A stretch of DNA of 23,400 nt from the IMG/VR virus record IMGVR_UViG_3300029265_000735, positions 1 to 23,400 of that record. One strand, 5' to 3'. Positions within the stretch are counted from its first letter, which is position 1, and each line of letters begins with the position of its first letter. Both the position numbers and the translations under genes were made by a program. The notes below the pieces were generated by a model that did not search any database, was not told the origin of the DNA, and saw only the letters and a program-made list of their open reading frames with translations. This DNA is from a virus. Positions 5,660-15,000 of this stretch are shown one piece after another.

Positions 5660-7638
5660 TGGGACTAGAAAAAATAATAATAGGTCAAATAACAGGGGCA
5701 ACTGCAAATGCTTTTAAAATGAATCTTGCTATAAGAACTATAAAAGATAAACTTATAGATAAAGTAGTTGAGGAGATTGATAAAGAAATACCTTTTGAAT
5801 TACCTATTAGTACTAAAGAAATATTATTAAGACAGGTTGAATTACCTACTAGTTTCTTAGATCCTTCATATATTAATAATGTTAAGAAAGACATAACTGT
5901 AATACCTGAAGTAAGTAAACAAAAAATTAGGGATGCTTTAGATTTACTAGAAGATAACGTAGCAGTAACCGTTGGAGTTAAAAATGACTTATCAGGAGCT
6001 ATAAATACTTTAATCAAACCTATAACTACATTAGAAACATTATCTACTACTTTAGGTGCTGTAATCCCACCTTTAAAATCAACAGTAACAACATTAAAGC
6101 TAGTTCCACTACCAACATCAGTACCACCAGGTATAGGTATTCCTACTAATGTTATATTAGGATTTGCAACTTCTTTAGATGCATTAAGTTTAATACTATC
6201 AAAAACAGAAGGCCCTCTTGGGATAATAGAGGGTAGTATAGGTTCGATTCAAAAAGTAATTTCTCCATTACTGCCTAAATTAGCGACATTTGACTTCACA
6301 TTCCAACTAATAACAAAAATAATTTCTTTTATTAGACTTCTACTATATAGTAATGATGTTAATCAAACAGATATTAATACAGTAATGGCTGCGACAGCAA
6401 CCAAAATAACATCAAATTTATCAGCTAACCCAGGCCCATTTACTTCAAATTCTAATCCTGATGATAATATCCTAGCCGATAAAGTATTATTAGCGAGATT
6501 ACAACCAGGTGCACTAAACCCACTAGTATATAGAGGTTACCAACTAGAAATTCAATATGATCCTGATAATATCTTTTATTTTCCTTCAAGGAGAATTAAA
6601 GGTTCATACATACCAGGATTCTTAATAAATAGTATAATAAGTATTGGAGGAACTTTTGGCAGTTCTCTCCAAACAACTAATAATGTAAGACTTTCGGCTA
6701 AGCTCGAGGGAGATGTTCGTTATAATTTACCTAACTATACATTAACTAATCCACCAACAGTAATTAGTAAAACCCCAACATCAAGAGGAAATACTCCAAC
6801 TAAAACATTTTTCCCTGCCCCATATTCATTTTCATCATCAGTACAAGTTTTACTAAGTGAAATTAAATATGAAATAGACCAATTTATTACTGATAGAGAC
6901 AGTATAATAGCAAATGAGATCTCAAATATTGTAACAGATAAAAATTCAATTCCTATAGGTTTTATCCCAAACACACCTGGAATTAGTTTAAATACACAAG
7001 ATCAAGCCGCGATTGATTATGTACTCCAAACAACTTCAAAGTTAACTAACTCACCTTCAAATAATACTATAAATACAAATAGGAATATTGGGGTTGTTTA
7101 TAAATCATACATCGCCAGAACTGAGAAAAGATCTTGGGTTAGAGATTCATTAAATATAAAAATAGGACGAATACCAGATCAGTATGGTATAAACTTAAAT
7201 TTTATAGGTAGTAAGGCATCAAATTATGTTATTAGTAATGGTGGGACAGTTCTTCCTGATTATGATACTTCACTATTCCCACCTGCATCTACAAATCAAT
7301 TGCCTAATACTCCAAGCAATTCATTTGCATCCCCAGTATATACCTTCCCACCATTTGGATTATCAGGTGTAATAGGTGAGGTAAAAAGATTTATACCAAT
7401 CTCAAATAGTGGATTAACACCAACAAACACAGCATCAGTACAATTTTTTAGATTTGAATCAATTCTTCCTACTGGTGGACCTTATTCAAATGTTAATATA
7501 ATGGGAACTTGGGTTAGGGCTCAACCCAATGTTTCACCATTCACAACACCCGGTAGTTTTAATGGTGAAACTCGTACAAAGGTGGGATTTTTATATTACT
7601 GGCATGAATCAACTTTAAGTTGGTCACTTTTCCCCTAA
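5659..7638 (+). CDS. large virion protein of unknown function (659 aa)
   Basis: Residues 1-245 are Leu/Ile/Thr/Val-rich and helical, with repeated amphipathic stretches (LIKPITTLETLSTTL, VIPPLKSTVTTLKL), no clear signal peptide and no obvious catalytic motif. Residues 250-659 look beta-rich with Ser/Thr/Asn/Pro-rich segments. They include the distinctive VYKSYIARTEKRSWVRD (about 478-494) and end in YYWHESTLSWSLFP. Translationally coupled to the spike (TAATG) and upstream of gp25, it is most likely a baseplate hub or spike-associated structural protein. No T4 counterpart is recognisable; a hub (gp27-like) role is possible but unproven. Confidence 0.7.
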   Translation: MGLEKIIIGQITGATANAFKMNLAIRTIKDKLIDKVVEEIDKEIPFELPISTKEILLRQVELPTSFLDPSYINNVKKDITVIPEVSKQKIRDALDLLEDNVAVTVGVKNDLSGAINTLIKPITTLETLSTTLGAVIPPLKSTVTTLKLVPLPTSVPPGIGIPTNVILGFATSLDALSLILSKTEGPLGIIEGSIGSIQKVISPLLPKLATFDFTFQLITKIISFIRLLLYSNDVNQTDINTVMAATATKITSNLSANPGPFTSNSNPDDNILADKVLLARLQPGALNPLVYRGYQLEIQYDPDNIFYFPSRRIKGSYIPGFLINSIISIGGTFGSSLQTTNNVRLSAKLEGDVRYNLPNYTLTNPPTVISKTPTSRGNTPTKTFFPAPYSFSSSVQVLLSEIKYEIDQFITDRDSIIANEISNIVTDKNSIPIGFIPNTPGISLNTQDQAAIDYVLQTTSKLTNSPSNNTINTNRNIGVVYKSYIARTEKRSWVRDSLNIKIGRIPDQYGINLNFIGSKASNYVISNGGTVLPDYDTSLFPPASTNQLPNTPSNSFASPVYTFPPFGLSGVIGEVKRFIPISNSGLTPTNTASVQFFRFESILPTGGPYSNVNIMGTWVRAQPNVSPFTTPGSFNGETRTKVGFLYYWHESTLSWSLFP

Positions 7639-7683
7639 TCCCTATACTTTATAATAAAAAACATACAAAAATTAATTACTTTA

Positions 7684-7693
7684 ATATTTATAA
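7684..7693 (+). promoter_or_regulatory. candidate late promoter 2, ATATTTATAA
   Basis: An exact ATATTTATAA lies in the 59-nt gap after the 659-aa gene, only 4 nt before the ATG at 7698. It would drive the gp25-gp6 segment. The short spacing leaves little or no room for a leader if it acts as a -10 element. Confidence 0.6.
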
Positions 7694-7697
7694 TAAA

Positions 7698-8069
7698 ATG
7701 AAGACAACAGAATTAAAAAAACTAATAAAAGGCGCCGTAAAGGAAGCTATTCAAGAAGAATTGAAAGAAATTCTATTGGAAGCTGTTCGCGCTCCGAGGA
7801 TTAGTAACACTACTGCCATGTCACCAGTTATGGAATCTACTATAATGAGTACTCCTCCAACAAATATAGCACAACCTACTAACCAAACATTATCAGAACA
7901 AGAGAAGAGAGAAGCATATAAAAATATCTTAGGTGATATGTCCTCTCCAATTAATTCCAATAGTGCCCCAGGAACATTTCAACCTCAAGCAGGGTATGAT
8001 GTTGCTAATGGATCTCTACCAGGAGGTGCTGTCGATATGGATCAGATTATGGGATTAATGAAAAAATAA
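7698..8069 (+). CDS. small helical protein upstream of gp25 (123 aa)
   Basis: The frame is open from an ATG at 7620, but that start would overlap the preceding gene and translate the late motif. The ATG at 7698, right after ATATTTATAATAAA, is chosen, giving 123 residues. Residues 1-32 form a charged amphipathic helix (TTELKKLIKGAVKEAIQEEL). The middle is Ser/Thr/Pro/Met-rich and disordered (about 36-80), then come a short helix (EQEKREAYKNILGDM) and a Gly-rich tail ending MDQIMGLMKK. It lies 6 nt before gp25, so probably a late virion or assembly protein. The family is not recognised. Confidence 0.75.
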   Translation: MKTTELKKLIKGAVKEAIQEELKEILLEAVRAPRISNTTAMSPVMESTIMSTPPTNIAQPTNQTLSEQEKREAYKNILGDMSSPINSNSAPGTFQPQAGYDVANGSLPGGAVDMDQIMGLMKK

Positions 8070-8075
8070 AATATT

Positions 8076-8483
8076 ATGGCACAGATAATAGCAAACAAAA
8101 ACCCAATTGATAATCAACCCCGAAAGGCGGTTGGTTTTGGATTTCCATTAAATGGTGATGCTGTTTTTGTACCTACATATACAACACGAGAACAAATAAA
8201 ATCTAACTTAGTTAATTTTTTACTTACCAATAAAGGAGAAAGAGTATTTAAACCTAACTATGGGGCAGATTTAAGAAGTAGAGTTTTTGAATTGTTAGAA
8301 GGAAGTAATTTAGATGATTTAGAAAGCACAATTACAGAGTATATAGCAACACAATTCCCTATAGTAGAAGTAAAACAAATAGATTTTGATCCTCAACCTG
8401 ATAATAATACTTTGTATTTTACATTAACTTATCAAGTAGTTTTATTAGGATTTGAAGACACCGTAAATATATTATTACAATAA
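8076..8483 (+). CDS. 25: baseplate wedge protein gp25 (GPW/gp25 family)
   Basis: A 135-aa protein matching the gp25/P2 gpW family of baseplate wedge subunits, close to the T4 size (132 aa). The hallmark is residues 41-72: IKSNLVNFLL, TNKGERVFKPNYGADLR and VFELLEG. The Glu of the KGER segment is the conserved EPR-type position. A beta-strand end (TLYFTLTYQVVLL) follows. The protein joins the inner wedge to the sheath/tube end of the baseplate. Its stop overlaps the start of gp6 (TAATG), the usual order for this pair. Confidence 0.93.
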   Translation: MAQIIANKNPIDNQPRKAVGFGFPLNGDAVFVPTYTTREQIKSNLVNFLLTNKGERVFKPNYGADLRSRVFELLEGSNLDDLESTITEYIATQFPIVEVKQIDFDPQPDNNTLYFTLTYQVVLLGFEDTVNILLQ

Positions 8484-10354
8484 TGGCAAACTTACAAAGA
8501 GATATACGATATATTGATAGAGATTTTAATGATTTTAGAAGTTCTCTTATTGAATATTCTAAAACATATTTCCCTAACACATATAATGATTTCACCCCAG
8601 ATTCTACTGGGATGTTATTTATTGAGATGGCTTCATATGTTGGAGATGTTCTATCATTTTACCTAGACAATCAGGTTCAAGAAACATTTATCCAACATGC
8701 TCGTGAAACTGAAAACTTATTCAATATGGCTTACATGTTAGGTTACACTCCAAAAGTGACAACTGTAGCCTCTGTTGATATTGATTTCTTCCAACAACTC
8801 CCTGCAAAAACGGTAGGTGGGATTGCAGTACCAGATTATGATTATGCTTTATTAATTCCACAAAATACTTCGATTACGTCTAATACAGATACAAACCAAA
8901 AATTTATAATTGAAGATATAATTGATTTTTCATCATCAAGTTCATTAGATCCAACAATAGTATCTGTATATCAGCTTACGGGAACAGTTCCAACCTCTTT
9001 CTTACTAAAAAAATCAAGAAAAGCAATTTCAGCAAATATCATTACCACATCATTTGATTTTACATCCGGTATTAGGTTTGATACTCGTAATCTTAATGCT
9101 AATAACATAATTGGTGTTTTAGACGTATTTGACGATCAGGGTAATGAATGGTATGAAGTACCTAACCTAGCCCAAGAAAATGTATTTGATACAATACGAA
9201 ACACTAATACTAACGATCCTAATGTAGTTGATGATGGTACAGGTAATGATGTTCCGTATTTATTACAACTGAAACAAGTGCAAAGAAGATTTGTATCTCG
9301 TTTTCAAAATACAGGATCTTTACAACTCCAATTTGGGGCAGGTAATTTTGGAGATAACGATGAAGAAATCGTTCCTAATCCTGATAATGTTGGGTTAGGT
9401 TTACCATTTGAAAAAACGAAACTTACAACAGCATTCTCACCCTTAAATTTTGTATTTACAAATACTTATGGTATAGCACCTTCAAATACAACCTTAACGG
9501 TTAGATATTTAACAGGTGGAGGAATTTCATCTAATGTTGAATCCGGTACTTTAACAACTGTAAATGGTAGTGGTATTAAATTTATAAATACCAATATTAC
9601 TAATACAGCACTAGCAAATCAAATTTTTAACTCAGTTGCTTCCAATAATGTTATAGCAGCTAATGGTGGTCAAGATGGAGATACAACCGAGGAATTAAGA
9701 CAAAATGCTTTAGGTAATTTCCAAACCCAACTTAGAACTGTAACTAGAGAAGATTATTTAATTAGAGCAATGTCTATGCCCTCAAATTTAGGTGTAATTG
9801 CAATGGCATTTGCTGAATCAGTTAAAGTAGCAGAATATGAAACAGGAACCTTACCAGCAATATTAGACTTATATGTTTTATCTTATGACATTGATACAAG
9901 ACTAAGAACAGCATCTCCAACTTTGAAACGGAATTTAATGACATACCTATCAGAATATAGAATGATAAATGATGCCATTAATATTAAAGATGCTTTTATA
10001 ATTAATATAGGATTAGATTTCGATATAGTAGTTAGACCTAACTTTAATAATAACGAAGTTTTAACTAAGTGTATAGCAGCTTTAACTAATTATTTCAACA
10101 TAAAAAATTGGCAAATTAACCAACCAATCATATTTAGAGATTTATATCTACTTCTAGATAAAATAGAAGGTGTTCAAACTGTTAAAAATTTATCAATTGA
10201 TAATAAAGCAGGTGGGGCTTTGGGGTATAGTACGTACGCTTATGATGTTATAGGAGCTACAGTAGATGGTGTAGTTTATCCTTCAATAGACCCAATGGTT
10301 TTCGAAGTTAAATTTCCAAACACAGATATTAGAGGTAGAGTAGTACCATTATAA
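8483..10354 (+). CDS. 6: baseplate wedge protein gp6 (baseplate J family)
   Basis: A 623-aa protein, close to T4 gp6 (660 aa), the main wedge subunit forming the inner ring of the baseplate. The N-terminus is characteristic: IRYIDRDFNDFRSSLIEYSK, then TPDSTGMLFIEMASYVGDVL and SFYLDNQVQETFI. The baseplate-J core is at about 394-445, with GGQDGDTTEELRQNAL, RTVTREDYLIRAMSMP and GVIAMAF. The C-terminal part (residues about 505-600) is the alpha/beta end domain with IFRDLYLLLDKIEGVQTVKNL. It is coupled to gp25 by a one-base overlap and lies 10 nt before the next gene. Confidence 0.93.
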   Translation: MANLQRDIRYIDRDFNDFRSSLIEYSKTYFPNTYNDFTPDSTGMLFIEMASYVGDVLSFYLDNQVQETFIQHARETENLFNMAYMLGYTPKVTTVASVDIDFFQQLPAKTVGGIAVPDYDYALLIPQNTSITSNTDTNQKFIIEDIIDFSSSSSLDPTIVSVYQLTGTVPTSFLLKKSRKAISANIITTSFDFTSGIRFDTRNLNANNIIGVLDVFDDQGNEWYEVPNLAQENVFDTIRNTNTNDPNVVDDGTGNDVPYLLQLKQVQRRFVSRFQNTGSLQLQFGAGNFGDNDEEIVPNPDNVGLGLPFEKTKLTTAFSPLNFVFTNTYGIAPSNTTLTVRYLTGGGISSNVESGTLTTVNGSGIKFINTNITNTALANQIFNSVASNNVIAANGGQDGDTTEELRQNALGNFQTQLRTVTREDYLIRAMSMPSNLGVIAMAFAESVKVAEYETGTLPAILDLYVLSYDIDTRLRTASPTLKRNLMTYLSEYRMINDAINIKDAFIINIGLDFDIVVRPNFNNNEVLTKCIAALTNYFNIKNWQINQPIIFRDLYLLLDKIEGVQTVKNLSIDNKAGGALGYSTYAYDVIGATVDGVVYPSIDPMVFEVKFPNTDIRGRVVPL

Positions 10355-10364
10355 AATAAAAAAT

Positions 10365-11420
10365 ATGGCAGTATATAAAATTTTTCCAACAAAAGATGCT
10401 TCACTTTATAGTGAATTTCCCAGTATGAATACGGGGTTAGACGAAATTATTGAAGCCTCAACTTATTTTGTTTTAGGTCAACCTCAAGTTAACAGGTATC
10501 TAATACAATTTTCAACTACAGAAATACAAGGTATTTTGAATGATAAAGTTAATGGTGCTTCATTCTCATCAAGTTTAAAAAACTCTGCTGCAGTTGTAAC
10601 AGCAATTAATCTCGACTCAAAATTAGAGGTGCATACAGTATCTGGTAGTTGGGGTATGGGAAGTGGTAAATCTTACGATAAACCAAAAGTAACTAATGGT
10701 TGCAGTTGGTTTTTTAGAAGCTACTCAGGCTCTAATGCTTGGGTTAATACAGGTAGTGATGCTTATGCATCACCAATTTACTCACAATCATTTTCATATG
10801 GTAGTCCAATTGATCTTTCAGTAAACGTAACACCTTCAATTTTATCATGGCATAGTGGTTCAATTCCAAATGATGGTTTTTTAGTTAAACAACCTTCAAG
10901 TGCCGAATTTGTTCAAAACCCAGCAGTGGTATCTACTTTTAAATATTTTTCAATTGATACAAATACAATTTATCCTCCATTTTTAGAATTTGGGTGGGAT
11001 GATTATACATTTAACACAGGTTCATCTACAAATACAATTTTAGGTACATCACAGACATTTATGTCAATTTATAACAATGTTGGTACATACTATTCTCAAA
11101 GTGTAGCTAGAATGAGATTAGCCGCGATACCAAAATATCCTGACAGACAATTTATTACATCATCATATTATACGACAAACTACTACCTACCAGAAACAAC
11201 ATCATTGTATGCTATTAAAGATACAGAAACAAATGAATTTGTAGTTGATTTTGATAGTAATTTCACAAAAATAAGTGCAGACACAACATCAAGTTATTTT
11301 GATGTTTACATGAATGGTTTAGAACCAGAAAGATATTATACAGTATTAATCAAAACATTATTAGATGGTACCACTCAAGTGTACGATGAAGATATAATGT
11401 TTAAAGTAATTAACGGTTAA
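10365..11420 (+). CDS. virion protein with N-terminal DNRLRE-like beta domain
   Basis: Residues about 3-120 resemble the DNRLRE (CBM96-type) domain, a beta-sandwich best known from secreted and cell-surface proteins: KIFPTKDASLYSEFPSMNTG at the start, NRYLIQFS as the strand after it, KLEVHTVSGSWGMGSG and TNGCSWFF later. The middle is Ser/Tyr-rich beta structure. The end (KISADTTSSYFDVYMNGLEP, YYTVLIKTL) looks like a fibronectin/Ig-type strand set. It has no membrane segment. Located straight after gp6, it sits where T4 carries gp7/gp8, so it is probably a baseplate-peripheral or fibre-attachment protein. A glycan-binding role is inference from the domain resemblance. Confidence 0.7.
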   Translation: MAVYKIFPTKDASLYSEFPSMNTGLDEIIEASTYFVLGQPQVNRYLIQFSTTEIQGILNDKVNGASFSSSLKNSAAVVTAINLDSKLEVHTVSGSWGMGSGKSYDKPKVTNGCSWFFRSYSGSNAWVNTGSDAYASPIYSQSFSYGSPIDLSVNVTPSILSWHSGSIPNDGFLVKQPSSAEFVQNPAVVSTFKYFSIDTNTIYPPFLEFGWDDYTFNTGSSTNTILGTSQTFMSIYNNVGTYYSQSVARMRLAAIPKYPDRQFITSSYYTTNYYLPETTSLYAIKDTETNEFVVDFDSNFTKISADTTSSYFDVYMNGLEPERYYTVLIKTLLDGTTQVYDEDIMFKVING

Positions 11421-11422
11421 CT

Positions 11423-11962
11423 ATGCCCATAACTCCACCAAGACCAGAATCACCACCTATATCTGATAATCCTACTAATACAGGATTACCACCTTTAGGT
11501 TCAGGGATGGATCCATCACTTAGGGAAAAATCACCAAAGTTAGATGCCGCTGATAAACAGGTTGCGGCTAGTTCATTATTAGAATTATCTAATTTAAATA
11601 GAACTGTATTCGATAAAAATAAATTCAATGAAACAGTTGATACTTCATTCTCAGAACTCGGAGATACAGTCCAACCTGATCCAAGTTTTTTTGATTTAGA
11701 CTTGGCTACCCAATCTGACTTTTGGATATTATACGACAAGTTTTTTTACGAAATACCTAAAGAAGGAGATACAAATTCACATGAATACCTAGCTAAGACA
11801 AGTGGCGATTATGTTAATTTTGAAAGAGATCAAACCGCAATTCAAGAATTATTAGAAGAAATATCTCAATTAAGAATAGAAAATTTAGATTTAAGAACCG
11901 ATGCTGTAAGTTTAGAAGTTGAGGCTGCAACAGCAAATGCCGCTTTAGCAGCTAGTGTGTAG
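11423..11962 (+). CDS. Pro-rich and coiled-coil virion-cluster protein (179 aa)
   Basis: Residues 1-33 are Pro-rich and probably disordered (MPITPPRPESPPISDNPTNT). The middle holds an aromatic, acidic stretch (FFDLDLATQSDFWILYDKFF). Residues about 137-175 form a strong coiled coil (QTAIQELLEEISQLRIENLD) ending in an Ala-rich tail. It starts 2 nt after the preceding stop and is the last gene before a 59-nt gap with a late motif. It may be an adaptor between the wedge and the giant protein that follows. The family is not recognised. Confidence 0.75.
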   Translation: MPITPPRPESPPISDNPTNTGLPPLGSGMDPSLREKSPKLDAADKQVAASSLLELSNLNRTVFDKNKFNETVDTSFSELGDTVQPDPSFFDLDLATQSDFWILYDKFFYEIPKEGDTNSHEYLAKTSGDYVNFERDQTAIQELLEEISQLRIENLDLRTDAVSLEVEAATANAALAASV

Positions 11963-12007
11963 TAATTAGTAGGATAAGAACAAATAGACAAGTAGATTGT
12001 TTTAAAA

Positions 12008-12017
12008 ATATTTATAA
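12008..12017 (+). promoter_or_regulatory. candidate late promoter 3, ATATTTATAA
   Basis: An exact ATATTTATAA lies 4 nt before the ATG of the 2333-aa gene, in the 59-nt gap after 11962. Here the sequence continues as ATATTTATAAATA, so TATAAATA is also present on the + strand at 12013-12020. That forward octamer is not shared by the other three sites. Confidence 0.6.
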
Positions 12018-12021
12018 ATAA

Positions 12022-15000
12022 ATGGTAACGGAAGTAACATCATCAGTAGAATTAATAGATCCAAATTCACTTTCCCAAGATGGGTATGAATTAGTAGATC
12101 AAAAGATAATCCCAAATGAAGACATTCGTTCATCATTTGTACCATTTCAAGATTTAGTAGAATTTTGGGTATATGATGCCAATAAAAATCTTCTTGATGG
12201 GGTATATAATTTTATAGACTATATATTGGTACCAGATCCAGATTCTAAATTGGTTTCGGTTAATGGGGAAGATCAACCCTCAAATACTAGTAAATTAGAA
12301 TTAAATCCAACCCAAGATACAGCTAATTTAGGATATGATGTTGGTGAGATGAATACTGTTTATAATTTTATTACTTATAAATTAGGTTCAACTCAAGAAA
12401 CAAAGTATTTTATCTCAGAAATTTCTGCAGATAGAACAGAGTTAAGATTAAGCACTAACTTTATTGAGAATGCCTCGATGCAGGCTGAATATGTAGATTT
12501 CAAAGCTGAGATGGATAGTAATATCTACTTCGATGAATTTTACCTAAATTTCGATAATAACCAATACCAAGTATGTGTAAATTCACAACTTGATACCTCA
12601 GCTGACCAATACACAATTTTAATAAAACTATATGAGGCCTTACCTCCTAAATTTAGTTTAAAGGATGAATTATCTGTAGTTGTAAAAGCAGCAGAATCTG
12701 TTGCCTATAAGGTAACTCACCCACCTTTAGAAGCTTTAATATTATCTGATGTAACCTTTCTTAAGGGTCCCAATACTAATTTAAAGATTAATGATTTTTT
12801 AAATAATTCAACAGAGTTACAATCAAAAGATGATTTATTAAATACAGCATCAACTGCATCAGCTGATAGTTTATCTAATGTTTTAAATCAAAAGGGTATA
12901 GCATTAACTCCAAACTATTCATATGATACTTTCCACGAGTTTATTAATTTTTCATCCGCACAGAGAAGAATTGAAAATTTTGTTGAAAAAGTAACACAAA
13001 TACAATCATATGAATCTGACATAGCAACTTTAAATGCTATAACTGGTTTAACATCAGGTTCTGTACAAGTATCTTCAAGTGTTGCAACAGCAACCCTAAA
13101 TATTGAAACATTAATAAAGAATTTTGATGGATATGAATATTCATTATATTATAGTTCGGGTTCATCATCATACCCTAAAACAGGATCATACCAACCTTAC
13201 GAATTACTCCCAACTACAGATGTTAGAGTCTCAGTATGGTTAGGTAGTGATGTTGAAGATTCCCAATATTATGGTGGAATATCATTATCAGCATCTTTAT
13301 TTGATAATAGTAATCAAAACTGGTTATATTACACAATACCAGAATTTATTAGGGATAATGGTGATAACAACCAATATTTAGAATTTTCGAATATGGTTGG
13401 CCAACATTTCGATGAAGTGTGGTTATATACAAAATCAATTACAGAAAAATTAAATACAACTTCTCAGTTAACAGATGGTGTTCCTTTAGATTTAGCTGAT
13501 GATGTTATTGCATCTTTAGGTTATGATGGTTTTGGTAGTAATTTCAATAATCAAGATCCATACATAGGTTTAATAGGTGAAAATAATGGTATTTATGTTC
13601 CTCCAACAGGAAGTGAGTTAATTACAAATTATATAGCTGTTAATAATGGTGAAGTTGTCAATTATTGGAATCCTGAATATTCATTTGAAAATTATGTTGA
13701 ACAATTAAATAATCCAGGTTACCCCTATGCAATCGATAAAGTAAGTAAAGAAATATTTAAACGTCTTTACCACAATATGTCTTACCTTGTTAAGAAAAAA
13801 GGTACAATTAGTGGATTGAGACAACTTATTAATATTTGGGGTATACCAAACACCATCCTTCGTATCAATGAGTTCGGGGGTAAGAATAAAGACAATATAG
13901 ATGACTATGATTTATGGTATAATAGATATAGCTATGCTTTTACTCCCGTATCAACTCAAAATGTAGCAAGTGCATCTGTTGTATTTCCTTGGATGCCATT
14001 GGAAAGAAATAGAATAGCAGAGGATAAATATATAGTACCTGATAACTTCCAATTTAGATTTAAAACTACAGGATATCCATCTTCATCTAATTCCGGTGAG
14101 TTTTTTACTCAATCATTAGCAGTTAAAAAATCAGATGGTAGCATCACAAGTACAGAATTTGATTTTGGTATTAGTTTATTTTACGAACCCGTAGTAACAG
14201 GTTCATATTCCGGTTCACATTCAAGTGAATATGAAAATTGGGGTAAAATGCGTTTTTATATGTCGGGATCTGTGGCTAATGGTGGTGTAGCAACGTCAAA
14301 TGACATATACCTACCATTTTATGACAAAGGTTGGTGGAGTATAATGCTCCAACGTAATCAACACGTAAGTGCCAGTAATAATACAGAAGATACAACATAT
14401 ACACTATATGCTAAAAATAAAATCAATAATGGTGCTGATGGAAATAGTATAGGATTTGAAGGATCAGCAAGTATAATATCCAATGATTCAGAATCAATAA
14501 ATGAATCATGGAATAAATTTGGTTTAGACGAAAATGACGGAATTTATTTAGGTGGATTTGTTTCAGGTTCAATTGTAGGTGGAGTTACAACTGGTTTACC
14601 AGGTAAAATATTCTCAGGTTCCTTACAAGAATTTAGATATTATTCAAACGATATACCAGAAGCAACATTTAATGATTTTGTTATGAATCCTGAATCAATC
14701 GAGGGTAATAATATTACAGGATCTGAATCATCATTTGATATAGTTAACTTTAGGGCACCATTAGGTAATGAATTAGAAAATGTATTTACATCTTCTTTAA
14801 GTTCATCATATAGTGATGAATTAACATCTATGCACCCTGCAATTCAAGGTACAGCAAATATATTAATAACAGGTTCATTTGTTAATCCAACAGGTAATGT
14901 TACTTCAAGTGTCTATAATATACTGTATTACGAAAATTCAACAACAAAAACATATAGTAAAACGAATACTGAAGTTTATTTCTTAGATCAACCTGCAATT

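Noticed and set aside
4402-6974. Reverse-strand frames of 79-112 codons within the spike and 659-aa genes (4402-4674, 5221-5559, 5685-6017, 6735-6974)
   Set aside because: Each lies entirely or almost entirely inside a well-supported + strand gene and reads as its complement, with Pro- or Ser/Leu/Ile-rich nonsense composition.
7620-7697. Upstream extension of the gene at 7698 to an ATG at 7620
   Set aside because: It would overlap the preceding gene by 19 nt and translate through the late motif. The added residues are low-quality and the ATG at 7698 has the standard A-rich context.
12013-12020. Forward TATAAATA as a canonical T4 late promoter
   Set aside because: This orientation occurs at only one of the four sites and its expected start would lie inside the gene. 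ATATTTATAA is the element common to all four.
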